Assembly: GCA_041890515.1 (NCBI GenBank)
Contig: JASDWX010000018.1
Span: forward strand, 1 to 30,160
DNA length: 30,160 bases
Direction: 5' to 3'
DNA from: Colwellia_A sp041890515
GTDB lineage: Bacteria > Pseudomonadota > Gammaproteobacteria > Enterobacterales > Alteromonadaceae
Positions 8,871 through 16,677 of this stretch are shown here, piece by piece (position 1 is the stretch's first letter; the number at the start of each line of letters is the position of its first letter). Below the pieces are notes generated by a model. The model saw only the letters and a list, made by a program, of their open reading frames with translations. It made no database searches and was not told where the DNA came from. The position numbers were made by a program, and so were the translations under genes.

Positions 8871-8907
8871 AAAAAAGCGAACGGGTTAGGTCATTAACCT
8901 GTTCGCT
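8871..8907 (-). terminator. Rho-independent terminator of the molybdenum hydroxylase operon
   Basis: GCGAAC (8877-8882) pairs with GTTCGC (8901-8906). The stem continues inward through one G-U pair to a total of 12 bp around a 6-nt loop. On the minus strand it is followed by six Ts (the A-run at 8871-8876), the classic intrinsic terminator form. It lies 23 nt after the stop of the gene ending at 8930. On the plus strand no T-run follows, so it serves the converging kinase operon poorly. Confidence 0.85.
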
Positions 8908-8929
8908 AACGCATATTTAAAGTAGTCAT

Positions 8930-11131
8930 CTAAGCATTAATAGGAAGACGAGTGGGACGCTTACCAAATAATGCTAGTGCGTTCGCAACTGCTGGGGCGA
9001 TGGTTGGCACACCAACTTCACCAAATCCACCGGGTTCATTATCACTTTGTAGAAGTTTTATTTGAACAATAGGGGCTTCGTCCATCTTTATGATGGGATA
9101 GTCGTGGAAATTACTTTGTTTAACACCACCATTTTCAATATCACATCGTCCGTATAATGCAGCCGTTAATCCAAACAACATACCACCTTCAACCTGCGCT
9201 TTTGCTGAATCGGGGTTTACGACCACGCCACTGTCGGTAACAATCCAAACTCGATGAACGCGCGCTTTGTCATTTTGTAGCGAAACTTCAGCAACAGTGG
9301 CTACCATAGTGCCAAAGCTTTTCTGTACAGCAACGCCCATAGCTTTTCCGTCAGTGCTAACGCCATGTTTCCAATTACAAAGCTTAACCACTTCGTTCAA
9401 ACATTTAGCGTGATCATCATCTTTGCTTAGGAGAGATAGTCGATATTCAATCGGATCTGTCTGCGCTTTTTCGGCCAGTATATCGATGAAACTTTCGTTA
9501 AAAAATGCGTGTTGAGTGTTTTCTACACTTCGCCAGAATCCAGTAGGCACTGGGGAAGGTTGATTAGCAAACTGAACTTGCACATTGTCTATATTGTATG
9601 GTGTCATCGATGCTGGAGCGCCACCTTCACTGCCATAACTTGCAGATTTCCAATAGTTTGGCTTACCATTAACATCTAACTGTGCAGAGAAACTAGCAAG
9701 CACAGCTGGTCTATAAACATCTTGTCGAGTATCAGCTTCTCGTGACCAAGTAAGCTTTATAGGGAATTTGTGTTTTTTCACTAAAGTAACGACTTCGTCA
9801 ATCCACATTATTGGATTGTCACCGCTCATGCTAAAACCGACACGACGTCCAAAACCGCCACCCATTGAATGGGCATGGAAAACGACGTCATCAACGTCCA
9901 TTTCAGCAATTTTTGCCGCATGAACGCGCGCGTATAAAGGATTCTGTACGCCTGCGGCGACGTGGAGTTTGTTATCCTCCATCCATGCACTGGCATTCAT
10001 GGGCTCCATGGTGGCGTGTGCTAAATAAGGTACCCAAAATTCTGCTTCAACAGTTTCACCTGAATTGCTGTTGATGGACGTAACATCGCCAACCGTATGT
10101 GCATCACTCAGCTCACCTTGTAGGCTCTTGCGTTGAAAAGCCTCAATACTGGCTGAACTTAAATTACTGTTTTCATGAGGAACTGCAGATAGCTTTAAAG
10201 CTTTAGCTGCTTTTTCAGCGCGCCATGGGTTATCTGCAATAACAGCAACTGATTCACCCATTTTTTCAACAGCAAAAACTCCCCGCATGGCCGTAATTTC
10301 AACGAGGTTGTCGATACTTGCGACATCTGCACCAAAGACACCACTGTGAGCAATGGCTGCATAGCGCATACCTTCAACATGACGGTCAATACCGTATTGA
10401 GTTTCGTTGAATACTTTTTCTGGTAGATCATGGCGAGGCATAGCCTTACCAATAAATTTACGATCGCTTTGTACACGATGTGTGTAGTTTTCCGGAACCT
10501 CTAAAGTTGCAGCGTGCTCAACCAGTTCACCGTAACTCCAGCGATTATTACCATCAACTACAAAACCTGAATCAGTGGTGGTATTAGCGCTAGCGCCATG
10601 TTTACTGATTGCTGAATTAATGAGCATTTGTCGAGCAGCAGCAGCGGCTTCACGCATAACTTGCCAGCCCGTGAAACGAATCGAACCGCTACCACCTGTC
10701 ATTTGCATATTGAGTAAGTCGGCTAGACGGTTGAAAGCATTACTGGCAATGTGCTCAGCCCATGGAGGTGCTTTACCCACCATTTCACCAACGAAACCTT
10801 CGAATATACCACCATTTGAAAATTTCGTAGTAGGGGGAGCGAGTTCAAGTTTGATTTGATCCCAGTTAAGATCAAGTTCGTCTGCAACTATTTGGGTTAA
10901 ACCTGTGCCCGCACCTTGACCCATCTCGGTATGAGGCGATAGCACTGTAACGGTATTGTCCTTGTTCACACGGATCCACAAATTGAGTAAGGTATCTTTA
11001 CTGTTGCCATCTCGTTGAACGGCCAAACGATCGTGAAGTGCTAGGTGCGTACCTAAACCTATAACACCTAACGCTAACCCTCCGCCAATTGCAGCGCCAC
11101 CAATAACAAACATCCGACGAGTCATACTCAT
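8930..11131 (-). CDS. iorB: Molybdopterin-binding large subunit, isoquinoline 1-oxidoreductase (IorB) type
   Basis: This is a 733-aa catalytic subunit of the xanthine dehydrogenase/aldehyde oxidase family. It has an N-terminal twin-arginine-like signal (TRRMFVIGGAAIGGG), so it is probably exported folded. The molybdopterin contacts include HTEMGQGAGTGLTQIVADEL, the GGGFGRR loop (residues 424-430) and VEGGMLFGL. The general-base glutamate sits in GEVGVP (Glu705), next to the C-terminus. The start at 11131 overlaps the stop of the small subunit (ATGA) and has an AAGGAG ribosome site; the open frame extends further upstream but inside the small-subunit gene. The family hydroxylates N-heterocycles or aldehydes, and the substrate here is unknown. 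No cytochrome subunit or XdhC-type maturation gene is adjacent. Confidence 0.92.
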   Translation of the reverse strand: MSMTRRMFVIGGAAIGGGLALGVIGLGTHLALHDRLAVQRDGNSKDTLLNLWIRVNKDNTVTVLSPHTEMGQGAGTGLTQIVADELDLNWDQIKLELAPPTTKFSNGGIFEGFVGEMVGKAPPWAEHIASNAFNRLADLLNMQMTGGSGSIRFTGWQVMREAAAAARQMLINSAISKHGASANTTTDSGFVVDGNNRWSYGELVEHAATLEVPENYTHRVQSDRKFIGKAMPRHDLPEKVFNETQYGIDRHVEGMRYAAIAHSGVFGADVASIDNLVEITAMRGVFAVEKMGESVAVIADNPWRAEKAAKALKLSAVPHENSNLSSASIEAFQRKSLQGELSDAHTVGDVTSINSNSGETVEAEFWVPYLAHATMEPMNASAWMEDNKLHVAAGVQNPLYARVHAAKIAEMDVDDVVFHAHSMGGGFGRRVGFSMSGDNPIMWIDEVVTLVKKHKFPIKLTWSREADTRQDVYRPAVLASFSAQLDVNGKPNYWKSASYGSEGGAPASMTPYNIDNVQVQFANQPSPVPTGFWRSVENTQHAFFNESFIDILAEKAQTDPIEYRLSLLSKDDDHAKCLNEVVKLCNWKHGVSTDGKAMGVAVQKSFGTMVATVAEVSLQNDKARVHRVWIVTDSGVVVNPDSAKAQVEGGMLFGLTAALYGRCDIENGGVKQSNFHDYPIIKMDEAPIVQIKLLQSDNEPGGFGEVGVPTIAPAVANALALFGKRPTRLPINA

Positions 11132-11586
11132 GAGGAAATCTCCTTTGCTGCATCCAGTATGGCAGCTTTTACTCGACTGTAAGTGCCACAACGGCATATA
11201 TTAGTCATTGCAGCATCGATATCGTCATTGGTTGGATTTGGCGTGTTTTTTAATAAAGCTGCGGCGGCCATCATCATGCCTGATTGGCAATAACCGCACT
11301 GAGGTACTTGATGTTTAAGCCACGCTATTTGCAAGGCATGCGGTACGTCTTTTGAACCTAGAGTTTCAACTGTATTTACTTGTCTACCCTGTGCTGCAAT
11401 AGCAGGAAAAACACAAGAACGAACCGCTTGCCCGTCAATATGTACCGTGCACGCACCACATTGTGCGATGCCACAACCAAATTTAGTGCCACGAAGGCCA
11501 GCTTCTTCACGAATCAACCAGAGTAGAGGCATATCGCCTTCAACGTCGAACGATTGTTCTTGGCCATTGAGAGTAAGAGAAATCAT
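11128..11586 (-). CDS. iorA: Two [2Fe-2S] small subunit of the molybdenum hydroxylase (IorA type)
   Basis: This is a 152-aa protein of the family's normal length. The plant-type ferredoxin domain binds the first cluster through Cys38, Cys43, Cys46 and Cys58 (CGIAQCGACTV ... RSC). The C-terminal helical domain binds the second through Cys97, Cys100, Cys131 and Cys133 (QCGYCQSGM ... ICRCGTYSRV). It passes electrons from the molybdenum site in the large subunit. No signal peptide is present, so it would be exported with its Tat-carrying partner if that is exported. An AAGGAA ribosome site precedes the ATG. It is the first gene of the two-gene operon. Confidence 0.95.
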   Translation of the reverse strand: MISLTLNGQEQSFDVEGDMPLLWLIREEAGLRGTKFGCGIAQCGACTVHIDGQAVRSCVFPAIAAQGRQVNTVETLGSKDVPHALQIAWLKHQVPQCGYCQSGMMMAAAALLKNTPNPTNDDIDAAMTNICRCGTYSRVKAAILDAAKEISS

Positions 11587-11894
11587 GTGTTTCCTTGGTA
11601 AGTAGATAAAGAATTAAAGGCCTATCCGCCAATATCAACCTGCGTAATCGACCATAGCGTTTATTATTTCCTTTAATATCTGAAAATTCGTGAACTATTC
11701 GTGCATATAGCAGGCAACAGTTAGCTAAAATCATCAGTGATTAATCAGTAAGATAAATACTATGTTGCTTTATATTTTGAGTCAATAATTACCTACGTAC
11801 CTACCTAGCAGAAAGGAAGGTGCATTGTTTATTTATGCGCGGATGATTATCAATTACCTACTTTAGTCGTTCTACTAAATAATGGAGTATATTT
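11587..11894. other. Intergenic region upstream of the hydroxylase operon
   Basis: These 308 nt should hold the minus-strand promoter of the IorAB-type operon, but I find no convincing -35/-10 pair or operator. A short open frame extends into it from inside iorA, without family resemblance, and I regard it as chance. Just before 11895 a GGAG lies at translation distance from the transposase-fragment ATG. Confidence 0.4.
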
Positions 11895-12088
11895 ATGAAA
11901 AATACTATTGTTAACGTTTATTTAGCAAAAAAGTAATTCAAGTTTGTGTTTCTATAAATGAAAAGGTGCGTTCTAATACAGAAATAATACCCAATGAATT
12001 TACTGCATGGCTTGCTATGTCTCCCCCTATAATGGTTGTATTTGAAGATTGTGGCACTTCGAATTATTGGAAGCAACATTCATCTTAA
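11895..12088 (+). pseudogene. Broken N-terminal fragment of an IS110-family transposase
   Basis: With a GGAG ribosome site and ATG (11895), the first frame reads MKNTIVNVYLAKK and then stops at 11934. One base shift inside the A-run (about 11928-11933) resumes a coherent protein: KVIQVCVSINEKVRSNTE, then IPNEFTAWL, VVFEDCGTSNYWKQ and a stop at 12086-12088. This order matches the N-terminal DEDD/RuvC-like domain of IS110 transposases, including the second catalytic acid in VVFE. The first catalytic Asp (normally V-D-I-A-K) is Tyr here, so the copy is dead at three levels: frameshift, lost catalytic residue and truncation to about 65 of some 340 residues. No C-terminal serine domain or element ends were found downstream. 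Confidence 0.75.
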
Positions 12089-12426
12089 CTACTATAAAAA
12101 TAATGGCAATAACATTAGTACACGCTATTGCTGTAACTCTCTCATTTTTATATATGTTTAAGATGATTTTTGTACTCAAAACCTTAATTTATCCTAATTG
12201 CTTTAAGTCATTAAAACCGTTAAGGTTTAGCTAACTTAGATTAGGATATCTAATGTTAAATGCGTGAATATCTTTACTTGTCGCCTGAAAATTACACCTT
12301 CAATTGGCATGTGTTAAAATTATTCTGAAAAATCAAAGTGTATTTTCACATATATATGTAAACTCACTCTTAAAAAAATAATGCTCAAATCGTTATTTTC
12401 AACTATTAAAACGGTAACAAAAAATC
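12089..12426. other. Intergenic region after the transposase fragment, before the ABC pseudogene
   Basis: These 338 nt contain no recognisable gene. A 61-aa open frame (12049-12234) begins inside the transposase fragment in another frame and is rich in hydrophobic residues without a family. It looks like chance. AAACCTTAA near 12180 and TTAAGGTTT near 12220 form an imperfectly spaced inverted repeat. The promoter of the ABC gene should be here, but no clear boxes are visible. Confidence 0.4.
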
Positions 12427-14197
12427 ATGCGATCAAGCAGAATTAACGAAGTAGAAGTTGATCATTTTAGTTGGAATATTATCAAAGATATTTTCCCCTA
12501 CCTTATTGAATATAAAAAACGAGTACTTTTTGCTGTAGGCTTTATGATATTAGCGAAAGTGGCGAGTGTGGGCCTGCCATTCATTCTTAAATATATTGTC
12601 GATGGTATTGATACTTCACAATTTGACCAAGCCTCTTTGTTGGTTGTGCCTGTTGGACTTGTTTTAGCCTATGGTTTAGTGCGTTTGTCTAATGTGGTCT
12701 TTGGTGAAATTAGAGATGTGCTCTTTGGTAGAGTCACAGAAAGATCTATCCGCAGAATTAGTTTAAATGTTTTTAAGCACCTTCATAAATTAGATTTAGA
12801 ATATCATTTAGACAGAAGAACAGGGGGCTTAGCGCGAGATATAGAACGTGGTGCATCAGGTATCAATTTTCTTATGCGTTTTATGGTATTTAACATTGTA
12901 CCTACACTCCTCGAAATCACGATGGTAATAGGTGTTTTATTATACAACTACTCAATAGGTTTTGCTGGTATTAGCTTACTTGCTATTGCGGGATATATTA
13001 CTTTTTCCGTTAAAACAACTGACTGGCGTGTAAAATTTATAAGGGAAGCCAATAAGGCTGACTCAAGCAGCAATAATCATGCTATTGATTCTCTACTTAA
13101 CTATGAAACGACAAAATACTTCTCTAATGAAGACTTTGAAGCTAATCGATATGATAAAGATCTAGAAGCTTGGGAAGTGGCCAAACGTAAAAACAGATTA
13201 TCTCTTTTTGCCCTTAATGGTGGACAAGCCTTTATTATTGCCATTGCGATTACCGCAATGATGATGTTAGCCGCTTATAACGTGACTCAAGGCGAAATGA
13301 CCCTGGGTGATTTTGTACTTATTAACGCGTTCATTATGCAGATATTTTTACCTTTAAATTTCTTAGGATTCGTTTATCGTGAAATTAAAGGTTCACTTGC
13401 CAATATAGAACACTTATTTAGCTTAATGTCGATAAAACCCAAAATAGTCGATGCGCAAAATGCTGAAGAATTAAAGGTTGTGAGTGGCAAAATAGACTTT
13501 AATAATATTAACTTTTGCTATAACAAAAAAAGGCAAATTATCAGTAATGTTAGCTTTTCTGTAAATGCAGGAGAAAAAGTTGCCATAGTAGGTCCTAGCG
13601 GTCACGGTAAGTCGACATTGATGAAATTGTTATTTAGATTTTACGATGTTACTGATGGTTCAATTTGTATCGATGGACAAGACATAAAAAAAGTAACATT
13701 ACAGTCATTGCGTCGTGCTATTGGAGTCGTTCCACAAGATACTGTACTTTTTAATGAATCGATCTTTGAAAATGTTCGTTATGGTAATACTTCAGCGAGT
13801 GATGATGAAGTATATAAAGCGATTAAATTAGCCCATCTAGATGAATTTATAAAATTACTACCTGATGGTGTAAAAACGGTTGTTGGTGAGCGAGGGCTAA
13901 AATTAAGTGGTGGTGAAAAACAACGTGTCGCTATTGCTAGAACCATTATTAAGAACCCTCCAATACTCATTTTTGATGAAGCGACATCATCACTTGATAG
14001 CCATTCAGAACAAGCAATTTTAGCTGCATTCAACAAGTTTGGTTATTGCACATAGATTGTCGACCATTGTAGATGCAGACAGAATAATTTTTATAGACAA
14101 TGGTGCAATAGCAGAAGAAGGAAGTCATTCTGTTTTATTAGCAAAAAATGGATTGTATGCCGCCTTGTGGGAAGCACAATTGAATAATGAACATTAG
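12427..14197 (+). pseudogene. Atm1/HMT1-type ABC exporter (permease-ATPase), frameshifted before the H-loop
   Basis: The N-terminal 530 residues are a normal half-transporter: a six-helix permease domain (VLFAVGFMILAKVASVGLPF, about 30-320), then an ATPase with Walker A GPSGHGKST (389-397), signature LSGGEKQ (493-499) and Walker B ILIFDEATSSLD (Asp517, Glu518). After EQAILAAFNKF the frame runs out at 14055. The remainder is present in another frame from about 14030 to the TAG at 14195: TSLVIAHRLSTI (H-loop His), DADRIIFIDNG, AEEGSHSVLL, AALWEAQL. Compared with MsbA-like relatives, about 17-20 nt are missing at the junction. The encoded product lacks the H-loop histidine and tail, so it should not hydrolyse ATP normally. 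Atm1-like exporters move glutathione-linked or metal-related compounds. An assembly error is possible but would need to remove many bases. Confidence 0.85.
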
Positions 14198-14219
14198 TTT
14201 TCGTATGAAAACCAATGTT
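14190..14219. repeat. 13-bp hairpin at the end of the ABC pseudogene
   Basis: AACATTAGTTTTC (14190-14202) and GAAAACCAATGTT (14207-14219) pair at 12 of 13 positions around a GTAT loop, overlapping the old stop codon. No T-run follows on either strand, so it is a weak terminator candidate or an RNA-stabilising hairpin. Confidence 0.5.
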
Positions 14220-14277
14220 CAAAGGGATGATTAATTAGCATGTTATATATAAATAACTGTATTTGGAGTGATTTTTG

Positions 14278-14730
14278 ATGAAATTTTATAAAGTGCAAGT
14301 GCATGAAGAGTTACCCTCTGATGTAAATAATGTTTGGCAACTACTTCGTGACTTTGGTGATATTAACGCTTGGGCTTCGGGTAAAGTCATAAAAGTCGAA
14401 GGCTTAGGTGTTGGTATGATAAGGCATATAGCGTTCGATTTAGACAAAATAGTCGAGCGTTGTGAAGCCCATGATGATGACAATATGACTTTTTCCTACC
14501 GCTTGCTTGAATCGCCCTGGCCAATCTCTAATTATGTTGCGAAGGTCATACTCACATCAGGAGGTCCCGGAAAAACATTGATTGAATGGTCATCAAGTTA
14601 CCAAGCTGAGCCAGAAAAAGCTGAAGACGTTCGAAATCTTATTGAAAGTACTTATAGCAAGGGGTTTATTGCTCGATTACGTAAAACGGTATTAAAAAGT
14701 CTATCTGAAATTAATACGGTAAACAGGTAA
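14278..14730 (+). CDS. SRPBCC (START/Bet v1-like) family protein
   Basis: This is a 150-aa soluble protein with the polyketide-cyclase/SRPBCC pattern: an N-terminal strand (FYKVQVHEELP), helix SDVNNVWQLLRDFGDINAWAS, G-x-G-M-I-R-H-I, the central strands ERCEAHDDDNMTFSYRLLESPWPISNYVAKV, and a long C-terminal helix (LIESTYSKGFIARLRKTV). Such proteins bind a hydrophobic ligand in a deep pocket, and function differs from member to member. The ATG at 14278 has GGAG at a good distance; a TTG directly before it (14275) is less likely. It stands between two pseudogenes, appears intact, and may rely on its own promoter. Confidence 0.85.
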   Translation: MKFYKVQVHEELPSDVNNVWQLLRDFGDINAWASGKVIKVEGLGVGMIRHIAFDLDKIVERCEAHDDDNMTFSYRLLESPWPISNYVAKVILTSGGPGKTLIEWSSSYQAEPEKAEDVRNLIESTYSKGFIARLRKTVLKSLSEINTVNR

Positions 14731-14783
14731 GATTACATTTACTCAGTTATTTTTTAAAGGTTTTTACGTTTGAATTTTTAAAT

Positions 14784-15067
14784 TATATTTATTGTTTTTT
14801 TTATATTTTTTGTCTTACTTCATGTGTTTTTCTGCCTGAAACAGCAGAAGAGCAAAAGCATTATGACCAGTGTGAAATAGCTACAAAAAAATAATATTGA
14901 AAACTGATGTGAGTGAAAAGTATTCTATGTGCGGTGGCGAAAATCTCAACAATGAACCTATTATTTGCCTACTGGCAAGCGGAGTCGTTGTATAAGCTGC
15001 TATTGTGGCCTCTGGAAGTAATGTTCTAATAGGTGACACCATACATTGGCTTGAATATAAAGTTTAG
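14784..15067 (+). pseudogene. Decayed small lipoprotein gene (multiple frameshifts)
   Basis: No frame is open across this stretch, yet consecutive pieces in different frames read as one small exported protein. Frame 3 gives a hydrophobic leader with a possible lipobox L-T-S-C followed by FLPETAEEQKHYDQCEIATK (to about 14890). Frame 2 then gives LKTDVSEKYSMCGGE (14897-14941), frame 1 gives LNNEPIICLLASGVVV and a stop (14944-14994), and frame 2 again gives IVASGSNVLIGDTIHWLEYKV and a stop (15002-15067). At least three single-base shifts plus one nonsense codon separate them. The pieces resemble small marine gammaproteobacterial lipoproteins with a DQCE motif, a conserved C-G-G and a C-terminal hydrophobic segment. 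I infer a dead gene. The family is not named, and chance assembly of pieces cannot be excluded. Confidence 0.5.
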
Positions 15068-15333
15068 TGCTAGTTAAAGCATAAAAACCTAATGAATTAT
15101 TACCGCTATATTTGAAAAGCTATAGTAATTTCACTCTGTTCAGCGTAACCATAAAGAGATGAATTACTTCATATAGTAATTTAAATGGTTGTATTCTATA
15201 ATTTCAGCCTAAAAGTAAACTTAATAAGGCTACTTAGCGTATAGAGCTTATTACTTATTACTTATTAGTCGCATCGATTGATGCCGCTATTTACCAACAA
15301 GTACCCTACAGATATAACTTAAGTGAGTGTTAA
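15068..15333. other. Leader region of the second RND operon
   Basis: These 266 nt are non-coding. A TATAAT box lies at 15197-15202 without a good -35. Three tandem copies of TTATTAC/TTATTAG lie at about 15250-15270. TATAGTAATTT occurs twice (about 15121 and 15173), one copy before and one near the box, and might be a protein-binding repeat. An AGTGAG ribosome site precedes the ATG at 15334. Confidence 0.35.
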
Positions 15334-16668
15334 ATGACCGAAAATAATTCACCAAAAGAGACGGTGAAAGCCTTTGAAGTGACTAATAAACCTGTTATTT
15401 GGGGTGTACATTTGATTGTCACTATTGTCATATTTATTATAGCTTTTTCAATTATTGCTGCGATGTTCGCCAGTAAACCTAGTGTTCGAAAATGGGGTGG
15501 TGGGCCACCTGCTTCAATAGCCGTAGAAACTGCGCAATTAAAAGTGTCTAATTATCCCGTTTGGATTGAGTCTTATGGAACAGCTGAGCCATTAACCCAA
15601 ACGCAGTTAGTGTCTGAAGTGAGTGGGCGTGTTATTGAAGTAGCTAATAATATTCGTGCAGGTTCATCGTTCAAAGCGGGAGATATTTTACTTTATATCG
15701 ACCCACGCGATTACCAAATAGAAGTAGATGTTGCTAAGTCAACCGTTGCAGATGCTTGGGTCAAATATAAAGAAGAATTGGCGCAAGCGGATGTTGCAGA
15801 ACGTGATTGGAATGTTAAACCTGGTAGCGAGGCTGGACGAGACTTAGCACTTAGAAAACCACAAGTAGCTGCTGCGTTGGCTTCTTATGACGCATCAAAA
15901 GCTCGACAAGCTAAAGCAGAACTTAATCTTGAAAGGACACAAGTAAAAGCACCATTTGATGGTAAAATTTTAAAACAAATGGTGGATTTAGGGCAGGTGG
16001 TTAATCCATCACAAGCCATTGCAGAAATATATTCAACCGATTTTATTGAAGTAAGACTGCCGGTGAAAGCACAAGATTTAGCACATATTCAGTTATCCGA
16101 CGAATATCACGCACCGGGAAATACCCCTCAAAATAACCAAAATCACCTACCTGTTGTATTTTTCGAGGGCGAGTTAGGGGGTAAAACCTACACTTGGGAA
16201 GGAAAACTAGTCCGTAACGAAGGTGCTTTTGATTCATCTACGCGTATGCTTTATGTGGTAGCTAAACTCGACAATCCTTTTGTCAGTTCACAACATTTGC
16301 CAGCATTGCGAGTTGGACAGTTTTTAAGAGCGAAGATTGAAGGCACTCAATTAATGGACGTTTATGCGATACCAAGACGTGCAGTAAGTCAGAGCAATAT
16401 GATCGCAGTGGCTGAAAAAGGCCTATTACAAAAACGATTGATCAAACCTTTGTGGACAGATGCAAAGTCTGTGGTAATTTCTGCTTCATCAGGCGTCAGT
16501 GGCGTTATAAATTATGGAGGTGTAATTAATTCTACGGACCAACTTATTTTAACGCCAACGGCTAATTTAGCATCTGGTACTCGTGTGAAGTCATTGAATG
16601 ACAACGAAGATACTTTACCTGTGGTCAATCAAATGTCGGTCAACTCATCCACATCGACGATAAAATAG
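15334..16668 (+). CDS. RND efflux periplasmic adaptor, membrane-anchored
   Basis: This is a 444-aa membrane-fusion protein anchored by an uncleaved N-terminal helix (about residues 21-46, VIWGVHLIVTIVIFIIAFSI) rather than by a lipid as in the adaptor at 2526. The lipoyl halves are LVSEVSGRVIEVANNIRAG ... AGDILLYIDPRDY and VKAPFDGKILKQMVDLGQVV. Between them lies an alpha-hairpin (about 125-200) enriched in Ala and Lys. The beta-barrel domain follows (FIEVRLPVKAQDLAHI), then a membrane-proximal domain with LRVGQFLRAKIEG. It is longer than AcrA (397 aa) because of an extra barrel loop and a Ser/Thr/Asn-rich tail. Nine nt separate it from the pump gene. Confidence 0.95.
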   Translation: MTENNSPKETVKAFEVTNKPVIWGVHLIVTIVIFIIAFSIIAAMFASKPSVRKWGGGPPASIAVETAQLKVSNYPVWIESYGTAEPLTQTQLVSEVSGRVIEVANNIRAGSSFKAGDILLYIDPRDYQIEVDVAKSTVADAWVKYKEELAQADVAERDWNVKPGSEAGRDLALRKPQVAAALASYDASKARQAKAELNLERTQVKAPFDGKILKQMVDLGQVVNPSQAIAEIYSTDFIEVRLPVKAQDLAHIQLSDEYHAPGNTPQNNQNHLPVVFFEGELGGKTYTWEGKLVRNEGAFDSSTRMLYVVAKLDNPFVSSQHLPALRVGQFLRAKIEGTQLMDVYAIPRRAVSQSNMIAVAEKGLLQKRLIKPLWTDAKSVVISASSGVSGVINYGGVINSTDQLILTPTANLASGTRVKSLNDNEDTLPVVNQMSVNSSTSTIK

Positions 16669-16677
16669 GAGTTAATT

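Noticed and set aside
11540..11734. 64-aa minus-strand open frame overlapping the 5' end of iorA
   Set aside because: It overlaps iorA in another frame and has no plausible start context or family.
12049..12234. 61-aa hydrophobic open frame on the plus strand
   Set aside because: It begins inside the IS110 fragment in another frame, has no ribosome site or family text, and AT-rich DNA readily yields hydrophobic frames.
12427..14197. Programmed ribosomal frameshift to rejoin the ABC exporter
   Set aside because: No slippery heptamer lies at the junction, and residues expected between the two parts are missing, which points to a deletion.
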